Shown: piece by piece, positions 7,786 through 15,669 of the stretch
Numbering within the stretch: position 1 is the first letter of the stretch
How the letters are laid out: each line of letters opens with the position of its first letter
Origin: Deltaproteobacteria bacterium
GTDB lineage: Bacteria; Desulfobacterota; UBA8473
NCBI GenBank assembly: GCA_030643245.1
Contig: DAOWME010000011.1
Coordinates: 1 to 26,986, forward strand
Length of the DNA stretch: 26,986 bases
Direction: 5' to 3'
Notes under the pieces: model-generated
What the model saw: only the letters and a program-made list of their open reading frames with translations
What the model was told of the DNA's origin: nothing
Databases searched by the model: none
Program-made: the position numbers and the translations under genes

Positions 7786-8942
7786 CTCTTTCTTACATTA
7801 AAGATCCAAAATAGACCTGTACCCACGGCCATGATTACCCCTCCGGAGATGAAGGCCATCTTCAAATAGAAGATATCCATAATAATCCCTGCCAGCACAG
7901 AGCCCAGTAGCATCCCGAGGCTGTGTCCCATAGTCAGCAGGGCCATCAACGATCCCATGGAACGGGTATCCCTTCCCTTTATGACGCTCAGGGCCATGAC
8001 AGCGGGTATCCCGATCCCTCCCCCGATCCCGAAGATAACATTGCTTCCGAAAAGCCCCCAAAAACCCCCTGCAAACTGAAGGGACAGCACAGCCGTTGTG
8101 GTGATGATGCCGCCGGAGATGATGAAGAGCGCCTTGTTGAATCGATCTGCCAGATAGCCCATAGGGGTCTGGAGGATGCCGCTGATCAAAACCCCCAACA
8201 TCACCAGGATACCGATAGCAGAGCTGGATAGATCGAATTCCTCATCAGCCATTATAGGCAAAAAGGACCACACGATCCCTATGCATGTGGAGTGGGCAAA
8301 CCTGTACGTACATAGACCTGCGATTTCCTTGTCTTTGAGGAGCTGCAGATAAGGCAACGGCCTTTTTAGTTTACTGGAATTCAGGCGTTCGTATTCTCTG
8401 GGGGGCAAGAAGACCAGGCAAAGGAGAAAGCCCACAATGGCCAGTATCCCCATGGAAACAAAGGATGCCTGGATAGTGAAACGGTCTTTTATCAGACCTC
8501 CTATCAAAGGGCCAAGGCTAAGGCTCCCATACAGGGACATATTGAATAGTCCCATCACAAAGCCCTCCTTGTCGGGCGGGCTGATCTCTCCCACATATGC
8601 CTGGGCCACAGGGAGGATCATGGCGGAGGCGACCCCCTGGAGAAGGCGGATAACTATGAAGGCGCTAACATCTGAGGAAAAAATAAATGCCACGGAAACA
8701 AACGCATACATGAGGAGGCCTACCGCAAGAAAAGGCTTTCGGCCCTTGATATCCGAGAGTTTGCCGAAATAAGGGAGGAAGACGGTGCGGGAGAGGGAAA
8801 AGGCGCCGAAAATCAGGCCGATGTAAACGCCGCTGGCGCCCATTTCATGGACATATACGGGAAGCAAAGGGATGACTATGCCGACCCCGGTGAGCGCCGC
8901 AAACACAGAAAAGAAGAGCGTGATAAATATCCGTTTTTTCAT
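7758..8942 (-). CDS. MFS drug/metabolite exporter (12 TM, DHA1-like)
   Basis: A 394-residue inner-membrane antiporter-type transporter. It shows about 12 hydrophobic helices in two halves and the MFS motif A GKLSDIKGRKPF in the loop after helix 2, plus a second loop LADRFNK after helix 8. The helix 5 region (SLGPLIGGLIKD) resembles motif C of proton-driven exporters. On the minus strand, aaggaga lies six bases before the ATG. It is transcribed opposite to all other genes here, diverging from the radical SAM/emr operon, with a 525-base repeat-containing spacer upstream. Its last seven residues and stop codon are supplied by repeat R, which suggests repeat insertion at or recombination into the gene's 3' end. 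Substrate unknown. Confidence 0.9.
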   Translation of the reverse strand: MKKRIFITLFFSVFAALTGVGIVIPLLPVYVHEMGASGVYIGLIFGAFSLSRTVFLPYFGKLSDIKGRKPFLAVGLLMYAFVSVAFIFSSDVSAFIVIRLLQGVASAMILPVAQAYVGEISPPDKEGFVMGLFNMSLYGSLSLGPLIGGLIKDRFTIQASFVSMGILAIVGFLLCLVFLPPREYERLNSSKLKRPLPYLQLLKDKEIAGLCTYRFAHSTCIGIVWSFLPIMADEEFDLSSSAIGILVMLGVLISGILQTPMGYLADRFNKALFIISGGIITTTAVLSLQFAGGFWGLFGSNVIFGIGGGIGIPAVMALSVIKGRDTRSMGSLMALLTMGHSLGMLLGSVLAGIIMDIFYLKMAFISGGVIMAVGTGLFWIFNVRKRASFIKAIK

Positions 8943-9121
8943 TCTGTCTCCTTACATGGACCCTCAGTCTGCCTTATATCCTTTTCAGAGTCAAGGGCAT
9001 CTTTCTTGTAACTTCAAAAGAAGGGTGAACGTCCTTCATTTTCAACATACCAGGATGGTTTCCTATTATGTGATTTCTAAAAGAGTTGTTTGTGGGTTAT
9101 AATGATGGTATATTTGCCATA

Positions 9122-9180
9122 CGTAGGGGCGAATCTTGTGTTCGCCCTTAATCCGGACGATCACAAGGATCGCCCCTACG
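9122..9180. repeat. 19-bp-arm hairpin repeat (cgtaggggcga type)
   Basis: cgtaggggcgaatcttgtg (9122-9140) and cacaaggatcgcccctacg (9162-9180) are complementary at 17 of 19 positions. The outer 11 bp are perfect. It belongs to a class of aggggcg hairpins that I recall as widespread in spacers; the stem at 7389-7416 is a shorter relative. Bases 8943-9120 upstream hold no gene, only the MFS ribosome binding site. Confidence 0.75.
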
Positions 9181-9289
9181 AGATATTACCGGATAAATTG
9201 GGCTGGATTTTTCAGAGGTTCAAATCATTTTTCACATTCCACAAATATCTCGGATATATCACAACGCGTGGAACTATCCCAACATACTG

Positions 9290-9313
9290 GATTTGTGTAA
9301 CTGCACAGGTCGA
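9290..9313 (+). repeat. Partial Y element
   Basis: atttgtgtaactgcacaggtcga matches 1708-1723 across the 16-base core (taactgcacaggtcga identical) and matches 13361-13383 with two differences. It lies ten bases upstream of the -35 box at 9323. Confidence 0.8.
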
Positions 9314-9322
9314 CATTTTTTA

Positions 9323-9351
9323 TTGACACGCTGCCGTGTTTATTCTATGTT
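9323..9351 (+). promoter_or_regulatory. Predicted sigma-70 promoter for the radical SAM/emrAB operon
   Basis: TTGACA at 9323-9328 (perfect) is followed after 17 bases by TATGTT at 9346-9351 (4/6). The surroundings are AT rich. Transcription would begin near 9358, at the edge of the palindrome 9361-9379, about 110 bases before the first gene. Confidence 0.55.
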
Positions 9352-9360
9352 TATTTATTT

Positions 9361-9379
9361 GCACACTATCATAGTGTGC
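9361..9379. promoter_or_regulatory. Perfect 19-bp palindrome, probable operator
   Basis: gcacactat-c-atagtgtgc is a perfect inverted repeat with 9-bp arms and a single central base. It lies just after the predicted transcription start, a typical repressor position. It is unlike the candidate TetR site at 14857. An alternative is an RNA hairpin at the transcript 5' end, but a one-base loop disfavours that. Confidence 0.55.
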
Positions 9380-9386
9380 TGGAGGT

Positions 9387-9440
9387 TTTCAGGCATTAAA
9401 TTTCAAAAGGTCGGAGGGAGGAGTCCGAGTGAGTCGTAGA
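9387..9440 (+). repeat. Half copy of element Q
   Basis: It aligns without gaps to 5184-5237: ttttcag..attaaattt, then gagggagga.tccg.gt.agtc. Similarity fades after about 9440, before the ATG at 9468, so the right half of the hairpin is lost or diverged. Confidence 0.6.
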
Positions 9441-9467
9441 TTTTTAGCGCGTCATCGGATATGAGAT

Positions 9468-10646
9468 ATGACACATTTTGAACCACCAGCGTCACATCGA
9501 ATCAAATTAAAGCCCATGACCTTTGAACTGGGGCCGTCCCGGCCGCCGAGCGAGGCACGCTCCCTCCTTCTGCGATTGACCAGGGGGTGCCCGTGGCACA
9601 GATGTGAGTTCTGCTCGAGTCACAGAACGATGAAGTTTGAGCTGAGGCCGGTTGAAGAGATCAAGAAGGATATAACCACGGCGAAAGAGATCGCCGACCA
9701 GATAAGAGAACTCTCCCGGAAACTCGGTTATGGTGACGATGTGAGGGAAGCTGCCGCCGGGGTGTACCATGATCCACCCACAGAAGGGTTCAGGGTCGTC
9801 TCTCTCTGGCTCTCTTTCGGGGCTGAGACCGTCTTCCTCCAGGATGCCGATTCTCTGATCATGAAAACCCCTAACCTTATGGAGGTATTGCGGTTTTTGA
9901 AAGAGACCTTTCCCTGTGTCACCCGTGTCACCTCTTACGGGAGGTTGAAAACCGCTGCGAAGAAGACGGTTGAAGAACTGAGGGAGATACACGAGGCCGG
10001 GCTGACCCGGCTCCACATGGGGTTCGAGAGCGGGTGCGATGCGGTATTGAATTACATCCGAAAGGGGATCACTGCCGAAGACCAGATAAAGGGCGGCAGG
10101 AATGTTGTGGGGTCCGGCATATCCTTATGTCTGTATGTCATGCCTGGGGTTGGCGGAAGGCGATGGTCAAAGGACCACGCCACGGAAAGCGCGATGGCGC
10201 TGAACGAAATAAACCCGGACTTCATCCGACTGAGGAGTCTTTCTATCCGGGAGGATATTCCTCTCTATCAGAAGTGGAAAAGCGGCGACTTCGAATTGCT
10301 TTCGGATGATGAAGTGGTGGAAGAGGTTAAGGAACTCATAGAAAGGTTGGATGTGACAAGTTACCTGGCCAGCGACCATATAGAGAACCTCCTGCAGGAG
10401 GTGGAAGGGCAGCTCCCTGAGGACAAGGGGAGAATGCTGGAAGTAATAGACAAGTACCAGCGATTGACTCCGGATGAACGACTGAACTTCCAGTTTGGCC
10501 AGAGAGCAGGTTACTATTCAATACTGGCTGACCTTCAGGATCCGTACACGCGACAAAGGGTGGATAGCATAATGGCTCCGATCATCGATAGGGGAGAGGA
10601 TGTACAAAAGCTTATCCTTAACCTAAAGAAGAGGTTCTTGGTATAG
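9468..10646 (+). CDS. Radical SAM protein with CX4CX2C cluster motif
   Basis: A 392-residue radical SAM protein of the Elp3/MiaB/NifB-like superfamily; specific reaction unknown. The cluster motif is RGCPWHRCEFC with C41, C46 and C49, that is C-x4-C-x2-C instead of the canonical C-x3-C-x2-C; I recall RGCPWN-CxFC as a recurring variant in uncharacterised members. Downstream are the barrel segments FLQDADSL (~125), RVTSYGRLKT (~150), LHMGFESGCD (~185) and LCLYVMPGVGG (~220). No strong ribosome binding site precedes the ATG; an alternative ATG at 9516 is possible. It lies 47 bases before emrA in the same direction and appears to lead that operon, an unusual pairing with an efflux pump. Confidence 0.85.
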   Translation: MTHFEPPASHRIKLKPMTFELGPSRPPSEARSLLLRLTRGCPWHRCEFCSSHRTMKFELRPVEEIKKDITTAKEIADQIRELSRKLGYGDDVREAAAGVYHDPPTEGFRVVSLWLSFGAETVFLQDADSLIMKTPNLMEVLRFLKETFPCVTRVTSYGRLKTAAKKTVEELREIHEAGLTRLHMGFESGCDAVLNYIRKGITAEDQIKGGRNVVGSGISLCLYVMPGVGGRRWSKDHATESAMALNEINPDFIRLRSLSIREDIPLYQKWKSGDFELLSDDEVVEEVKELIERLDVTSYLASDHIENLLQEVEGQLPEDKGRMLEVIDKYQRLTPDERLNFQFGQRAGYYSILADLQDPYTRQRVDSIMAPIIDRGEDVQKLILNLKKRFLV

Positions 10647-10693
10647 TGTAGAAAGCTTTGGGGAAGAGAGAGAGGCTCAAGGGAAGTGATGAG

Positions 10694-11803
10694 ATGAAAT
10701 TAGGTGGCAGCTTTTCCAAGTTGAGTATTCCAAAGAGGATAGCCCTGGTTGTGGCGATTATACTCTTGCTTTTGGCCGTCCTTCCCCTTATGGGGAGGTG
10801 GCTCCACTACCGGTTTACCCATGCCATAACCCCCAGCGCCTTCGTGGACTCGGACCTTAGCAATATCTCTCCTCTTGTGTCGGGTCACTTAAAGGAGATA
10901 TTGGTTGATGAATCCGATGTGGTAAAGAAAGGGCAGGTATTGGCACTTGTTGATGACAGGGACTATCTGGCTCAGGTGGCGCTAAGAAGATCGGAGTCAG
11001 ACAAAATAAAAATAGATATCTCTACCCTTAAAATTAGAGTGGAGAGAACGAGAAGAGATGTGGAAGAGGGCATACTGCTGGCAAGGCAGGCAATAATGGA
11101 GGCCAAAGAGGCGCTGACGAGGGCTGAGGCAAACGGCAAGAGAATAGAGAGAGACTACTTGCGATTCAAGGATCTTTTGGGGCGTCAGGCAGTTGCCCAG
11201 TCAATGTTTGACGCCATCGAGTCGGAATATATAAGCTGCCGGGCGTCTACGAAATCAGCCGGTATTCTAGTGAGGATGAGGGAGACCGGGCTGAAGAAGG
11301 CCCTCATAGGCCGGCATCGGGTTAAAGAACTGGAAAAGAAACTCCTCGTCCTAGAGGCAGCCGGTCACACAGTTGAAAAGACCCTGGAGATAGCGCAATT
11401 AAACTTGGAACATACGAGAATCGAAAGTGCCATAAATGGCGTAATTGCGAGGAAATTTATGCATGAAGGGGATTTTGCCTCCCCTGGAATTCCGGTTTTC
11501 AGTATCTACGATCAGGACAATATCTATGTGACCGCCAACCTGGAGGAGATTAAGCTGGATGGGGTGAAACTGGGGCAGAAGGTTGATCTCAAAGTCGACG
11601 CCTATCCGGGAGTGGATTTCGAAGGGAAAGTGATAAAGATCGGAGAGGCTTCTGCGGCAAAATTTCTCCTTGTTCCCAGGGACAACCCTACCGGTGAATT
11701 TGTCAAGGAGGTTCAGAGGATTCCCATAAAAATAGCCGTTGATAATACCGGCGGGCTCTTGAAGCCCGGGTTTTCCGTAACAGTGGGGATCAAGCTCAAT
11801 TGA
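10694..11803 (+). CDS. emrA: EmrA-type membrane fusion protein (first paralog)
   Basis: A 369-residue periplasmic adaptor anchored by one N-terminal membrane helix (~16-34), followed by the biotinyl-lipoyl half-motif ISPLVSGHLKEILVDE and VKKGQVLALVDDRDY, a long alpha-helical hairpin (~95-235), and the second lipoyl half and beta-barrel (LEHTRIESAINGVIARKF, FSIYDQDNIYVTANLEE). EmrA bridges the MFS pump EmrB to an outer-membrane channel. A TTG start at 10658 is possible, but ATG at 10694 begins just before the membrane helix. The usual SP in the second lipoyl half is SA here, while the second paralog keeps SP, so this copy has diverged. The emrB gene follows after 10 bases. Confidence 0.88.
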   Translation: MKLGGSFSKLSIPKRIALVVAIILLLLAVLPLMGRWLHYRFTHAITPSAFVDSDLSNISPLVSGHLKEILVDESDVVKKGQVLALVDDRDYLAQVALRRSESDKIKIDISTLKIRVERTRRDVEEGILLARQAIMEAKEALTRAEANGKRIERDYLRFKDLLGRQAVAQSMFDAIESEYISCRASTKSAGILVRMRETGLKKALIGRHRVKELEKKLLVLEAAGHTVEKTLEIAQLNLEHTRIESAINGVIARKFMHEGDFASPGIPVFSIYDQDNIYVTANLEEIKLDGVKLGQKVDLKVDAYPGVDFEGKVIKIGEASAAKFLLVPRDNPTGEFVKEVQRIPIKIAVDNTGGLLKPGFSVTVGIKLN

Positions 11804-11813
11804 GGGACCGAAG

Positions 11814-13346
11814 ATGGACAATAACAATGAAGGTTCGGATGCTTCCAAATGGATAGGCACTGGCATCGTTTCCATAGGGATATTCATCGTCTTTTTGGAT
11901 ATTTCTATTGTCAATATTGTCCTGCCGAAGATGATAGCCTCCCTCGACACGGACATTTACGGCATTCAATGGGTGGTGATTTCCTATCTTATCAGCGGGG
12001 CCATCGGCATGAATACTGTGGCGTGGATGGGGGCGGCCATCGGTCACAGAAATACCTTTATAGTGGGTCTCCTTCTCTTTACCATAAGCAGCGCCCTCTG
12101 CGGACAGGCGCCAAATATCGAAATGATGGTCCTCTTTCGATTTCTCCAGGGGTTTGGCGAGGGGATCGTTGCTCCCATCGGGATGACTATCCTCTTCCGG
12201 CTTTTTCGGCCGGAGGAGAGGGGGATGGCCATGGGGATCTTTGCTTCTGCCTGCTGCCTTGCCCCGGCAATAGGCCCCACTGTTGGAGGGATATTGACGG
12301 AGCACTTCAACTGGCGCTGGGTCTTCTACGTCAACATACCTGTGGGTTTGATGGGCATCGGCCTGTCCTTGTTTTTCCTCAGAGAGACCAAAACCGAGGA
12401 AGAGAAGCCATGGCCTTTTGATATCATGGGCTTTGCTTTCATAGTTGTCTTCTTTATGTCCCTTATCATGTTCTTGAGCAAGGGCCAGGAGAAAGGGTGG
12501 TTACAATCGGACTATATTGTTATGCTAATGGCGGTCTGTGTGGTCTCCTTTATCTTGATGATAGTCGTCGAGTTGAAAATAGAAAATCCACTGGTGGATT
12601 TGAGGATTTTTCGTTTTAATACGTGTTCGCTGAGTTTTATCGCCTGTCTCATCTATTGCTGGAACTTCTACGGCACAATATTTGTCATGCCCCTCTATCT
12701 CCAGCAGATAAAGCTCTATCCCACTCTCACCGCAGGATTCACTTTGCTCCCCGGGGCCTTGATCGAAGGGTGCAGTATGGTATTGGCAGGTATTCTGGCC
12801 GATCGATACGGGTGTAAAAAGCCGTTGCTCTTCGGCCTGATCGGGTCTGCCATAGGATCGTACCTTCTTTTTTCGTTCGATTTTTATACGCCACAGGCGA
12901 GGATAATCGGCTACTATTGTATCTACTGTTTTCTGACCGGCTTTGTTCCCCCGGTGGTCAGTATAACGATCCTCCTCGACCTGTCCGAGGCTCAAACCAA
13001 TCAGGGGTCCATTGCGCTAAATGTCTCCCGTCTGGCCGGAGGAGCAATAGGCACAGCCCTTATTGCCACTGTCCTGGGGAGGAAGACGGATACGTACTTC
13101 GAGGCCCTCGGTACCCATATCAACCCAGGTAACGTGGGAGCGATGAATGCTCTTGGGAAGTTGAACCTCTTCCTCCAGTCAAAGGGGATGCCCGCTGTAC
13201 TGGCTAAGAAAAGGGCCTTAATGTTGCTAAATTACCATACAATGGCCAAGGGTACGTCTTACGCGTTTCAGAGCGCATTTCTCTGGATGGGAATCTGGGC
13301 TCTTATTGCTGCGGCAATAGCCATCTTCATCAAGGAAAAGAGGTAA
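11814..13346 (+). CDS. emrB: EmrB-type MFS efflux pump (DHA2, 14 TM)
   Basis: A 510-residue inner-membrane drug:H+ antiporter of the DHA2 family. The N terminus FIVFLDISIVNIVLPKMI matches the helix 1 signature (LD-SIVNVALP). Other family features are QWVVISYLISGA, RFLQGFGEGI, and the helix 5 motif C region AIGPTVGGILTEHFNWRWVF. About 14 hydrophobic helices are visible. GAGGG lies about eight bases before the ATG. Its position between two EmrA paralogs suggests it may pair with either adaptor. It likely exports hydrophobic toxic compounds with a TolC-type channel. Confidence 0.93.
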   Translation: MDNNNEGSDASKWIGTGIVSIGIFIVFLDISIVNIVLPKMIASLDTDIYGIQWVVISYLISGAIGMNTVAWMGAAIGHRNTFIVGLLLFTISSALCGQAPNIEMMVLFRFLQGFGEGIVAPIGMTILFRLFRPEERGMAMGIFASACCLAPAIGPTVGGILTEHFNWRWVFYVNIPVGLMGIGLSLFFLRETKTEEEKPWPFDIMGFAFIVVFFMSLIMFLSKGQEKGWLQSDYIVMLMAVCVVSFILMIVVELKIENPLVDLRIFRFNTCSLSFIACLIYCWNFYGTIFVMPLYLQQIKLYPTLTAGFTLLPGALIEGCSMVLAGILADRYGCKKPLLFGLIGSAIGSYLLFSFDFYTPQARIIGYYCIYCFLTGFVPPVVSITILLDLSEAQTNQGSIALNVSRLAGGAIGTALIATVLGRKTDTYFEALGTHINPGNVGAMNALGKLNLFLQSKGMPAVLAKKRALMLLNYHTMAKGTSYAFQSAFLWMGIWALIAAAIAIFIKEKR

Positions 13347-13360
13347 AAGCAACATTCTCA

Positions 13361-13390
13361 ATTTGTATAACTGCACAAGTCGAATTTATT
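13361..13390 (+). repeat. Partial Y element between emrB and emrA2
   Basis: atttgtataactgcacaagtcga matches 9290-9313 with two differences. It lies in the 86-base gap between emrB and the second emrA, about 45 bases before that gene's AGGAGG. Confidence 0.75.
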
Positions 13391-13432
13391 TTCTGAATTT
13401 CTGAAAGGCTATAGTTTGTATAGGAGGAACAG

Positions 13433-14533
13433 ATGACTGAAAGCTCTCGTCAAATGAGCGCTAAACAGAAGATAATGTTAGGTGCAGGAATACTGCTGCT
13501 ACTGATCTTTCTTCCCCTCGGGTGGAAGTGGCTTAGCTATCAGTTTACACATGCCACAACCAACAACGCATTCGTTGAATCGGATTTGATCAGTGTGTCT
13601 CCCTTGGTATCCGGTCATCTAAAGGAGATACTTGTCGACGAGTCTGACTTGGTGAAGAAGGGACAGCTAATGGCCATTATTGACGAGAAGGACTATCTGG
13701 CCCAGGTGAAGTTGAAGATGTCAGAGCTGGACAAGGTGGAAAGGGACCTCTCTACCCTCAAGACCACCCTGGAGAGAACAAGAAGGGAAGTGGAGGAGGA
13801 GATAGTACTGGCGAGGCAGGGCATAATGGAGGGTCAAGAGGCGTTAAAGAGGGCTGAAGCAAACGGCAAGAAAATAGAGATGGATTACGAGCGGTTCAAG
13901 AAACTCATAGAGCGTAAGGTGATAGCCCAGTCGAGATTTGATGCGGTAGAGGCACAATATACAACCTCTCGGGCATTCATAAGATCGGCTGAAATAATGG
14001 TCAGGACGAGGAAGATCCAGTTGAAGAGGACCCTCATAGGCCGGCAGCGGGTGGAGGAACTTGAAAAGAAAGTTCTCGCCCTGAAGGCGGCCAAGGAGAC
14101 GGCCCAAAAGGCCCTCGAAGTGGTGGAGTTGAACCTGGAGCATACAAGGATCAAAAGCCCCATCTCCGGGATAGTGGCCAAGAAATTTATTTATGAAGGT
14201 GACTTTATTTCCCCCGGGTTTCCGGTTTTTAGTATATATGATCATGATAATATCTATATCACAGCCAACCTCGAAGAAGTCAAGATGGAAGGGGTGAGAT
14301 TGGGACAGAGAGTCGACATAAAGGCCGATGCTTACCCAAGAATAGATTTCGAGGGAAAGGTGATCAGGATCGGCGCGGCTTCCATTGCGAAATTTGCTTT
14401 AATTCCGAGAGATATGTCGGCAGGTGAGTTCACCAAGGTAGTCCAGAGGATCCCTATCAAGATTAGTGTGGAGGACCCTGAGAGATTCTTGAGACCCGGA
14501 TTTTCTGTCACAACAAGTATCGAACTAGACTAG
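13433..14533 (+). CDS. EmrA-type membrane fusion protein (second paralog)
   Basis: A 366-residue EmrA-like adaptor, by eye about 60% identical to the first copy along its whole length (shared SPLVSGHLKEILVDESD, FTHAT, EANGK, FSIYD.DNIY.TANLEE). One membrane helix spans ~16-32, followed by lipoyl, coiled-coil hairpin and beta-barrel segments. The lipoyl motif HTRIKSPISGIVAKKF is intact. AGGAGG at 13422-13427 sits just before the ATG. It follows emrB after 86 bases containing a Y repeat, so it may be co-transcribed or separately started. The last codons and TAG stop (ctagactag) lie within the direct repeat of element D. Tandem duplication of emrA around emrB is the simplest origin. Confidence 0.88.
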   Translation: MTESSRQMSAKQKIMLGAGILLLLIFLPLGWKWLSYQFTHATTNNAFVESDLISVSPLVSGHLKEILVDESDLVKKGQLMAIIDEKDYLAQVKLKMSELDKVERDLSTLKTTLERTRREVEEEIVLARQGIMEGQEALKRAEANGKKIEMDYERFKKLIERKVIAQSRFDAVEAQYTTSRAFIRSAEIMVRTRKIQLKRTLIGRQRVEELEKKVLALKAAKETAQKALEVVELNLEHTRIKSPISGIVAKKFIYEGDFISPGFPVFSIYDHDNIYITANLEEVKMEGVRLGQRVDIKADAYPRIDFEGKVIRIGAASIAKFALIPRDMSAGEFTKVVQRIPIKISVEDPERFLRPGFSVTTSIELD

Positions 14534-14697
14534 TTTCCATCCAGAAATGAGGATTTTTGTTCAAGATCAAGGCATGCGAAAAAAATAACCGCAGGCATAT
14601 ATTTGATATTCTGAGGATTATTTTTTGAGCATAACGCAGATATTGGGCAAAAAGACCATTTATGGATGGACACTAGACTAGTTTCCATCCAGAAATG
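14524..14697. repeat. Hairpin element D with 26-bp direct repeats
   Basis: actagactagtttccatcca (first 20 bases shown) begins an exact 26-base word at 14524-14549 that recurs at 14672-14697, 148 bases apart. The intervening element also ends in inverted copies: tttccatccagaaatg at 14534 mirrors catttatggatgga at 14658-14671. A near-perfect 20-bp hairpin (18/20) spans 14658-14698 around a single A. This reads as one short inverted-repeat element followed by the left end of a second copy. From memory, similar sequences are dispersed in Desulfobacterales genomes. Confidence 0.8.
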
Positions 14698-14823
14698 CCT
14701 TCACATGTTTTTCGAGTCTTGCCGAATTTCCTCCCCCTCAACCCCTCCTCTTTTTCCCCTCATTCGTTCCCGGACACATAATGTAACCTTTGACCGTGCG
14801 AGAAAGCAGAGGGCAATTTTCTC

Positions 14824-14852
14824 TTGACAATGCCGGAGGAGCGAGGTACTTT
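14824..14852 (+). promoter_or_regulatory. Predicted sigma-70 promoter for the TetR gene
   Basis: TTGACA at 14824-14829 (perfect) and TACTTT at 14847-14852 are 17 bases apart, about 90 bases before the tetR ATG. A second -10-like TATAAT at 14922-14927 lacks a -35 box and would leave almost no leader. Confidence 0.5.
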
Positions 14853-14856
14853 GCTG

Positions 14857-14874
14857 AGTGAGTAATCAGTCACT
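14857..14874. promoter_or_regulatory. Candidate TetR operator
   Basis: agtga-gtaatcag-tcact is an inverted repeat with 5-bp arms and further internal symmetry (tgagtaatcagtca), immediately after the -10 box. This is where autorepressing TetR-family proteins usually bind, and the tetR gene starts 68 bases downstream. Confidence 0.5.
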
Positions 14875-14941
14875 TTTTTGGGGAGCCGGCACAGCAGGCT
14901 GAATCTGCCTTGTGTCATGAGTATAATACGGGAGTCTATCA

Positions 14942-15520
14942 ATGGAGCGCAAGGAGGCTATCTTAAAAGCTGCAATACAACTGTTTGCCGAAAGAGGGTT
15001 CCACGCCACAGCTACCTCTGAGGTGGCAAAACGTGCGGGGGTTGCCGAGGGAACGGTCTTTCATCACTTCAAGACCAAAGAAGGGATCCTTATGTACATC
15101 TTTGACGAGATGATGGAGGCGTACATTGAGGGAATAGAAACCAGGGTGAGAAATGCGACCAATGGTATTGAAGCCATCGAGGAACTGATCCGCTTTCACT
15201 TTCGTTTCAGCGAAGAAAGATCAGAAGAGGTGTCAGTGGTGATCCGCGATTTCCCTTACCGCCTGGTGGAACTTGGGTCCCCCTTCAGGGAGGTGGTTGC
15301 CGCTCGTCTTTTTCGCGTTATGAACCTGATAATGGAATGTATCGAACAAGGGCAGATGGACGGTTCCATTCGGGATCTCTTTCCGGAAGAGACAGCCTTC
15401 ATACTCCAGGGGATGCTCAACGGGTTGAGTCGCGTCAAACTCCTGGGTCCCCTGAAGCTTCCCGAGTTATCCGCCCAACTGGTTGACTTTTGCTGCCACG
15501 GACTTGCCAGGCCGGAATGA
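14942..15520 (+). CDS. TetR/AcrR-family transcriptional repressor
   Basis: A 192-residue regulator. The N-terminal HTH covers residues ~5-50: ILKAAIQLFAERGFHATATS, EVAKRAGVAEGTVFHHFKTK, with the family's GTVFHHF recognition helix and following KEGIL. The C-terminal ligand-binding domain is helical and, as usual, not predictive of ligand. It lies directly upstream of and in line with the TolC-RND genes (149 bases before tolC) and is the obvious local regulator of them. A candidate operator overlaps its own promoter region, suggesting autorepression. GGGAG precedes the ATG by seven bases. Confidence 0.94.
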   Translation: MERKEAILKAAIQLFAERGFHATATSEVAKRAGVAEGTVFHHFKTKEGILMYIFDEMMEAYIEGIETRVRNATNGIEAIEELIRFHFRFSEERSEEVSVVIRDFPYRLVELGSPFREVVAARLFRVMNLIMECIEQGQMDGSIRDLFPEETAFILQGMLNGLSRVKLLGPLKLPELSAQLVDFCCHGLARPE

Positions 15521-15608
15521 ATGTAACCTTTTTTGTCTCTGTTGCCGGTCGGACGAAAGCGTAATCTGCAGAAATCTTGAAACTCAATTATGATCTACAA
15601 TGGCTTAA

Positions 15609-15617
15609 TGATATAAT
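15609..15617 (+). promoter_or_regulatory. Extended -10 promoter ahead of the TolC-type gene
   Basis: TGATATAAT is a perfect -10 hexamer with the upstream TGn extension, which reduces dependence on a -35 box; none is evident at 17 bases. It lies 53 bases before the ATG. A small symmetric word, attcaaatgaat, overlaps it on the downstream side (15616-15627). Confidence 0.5.
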
Positions 15618-15669
15618 TCAAATGAATTTCAAAACTTCTGAATCTGAGTGAAGAGGAAAGAAATACCGC

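Noticed and set aside
11849..12421. Long alternative frame of 190 codons within emrB
   Set aside because: It is fully inside a clear DHA2 transporter gene in another frame, is rich in R, H and C, and has no recognisable domain.
14524..14697. Direct repeats suggesting a CRISPR-like array
   Set aside because: There are only two copies, 148 bases apart, with inverted-repeat structure between them, as in a short mobile element; no cas genes are present.
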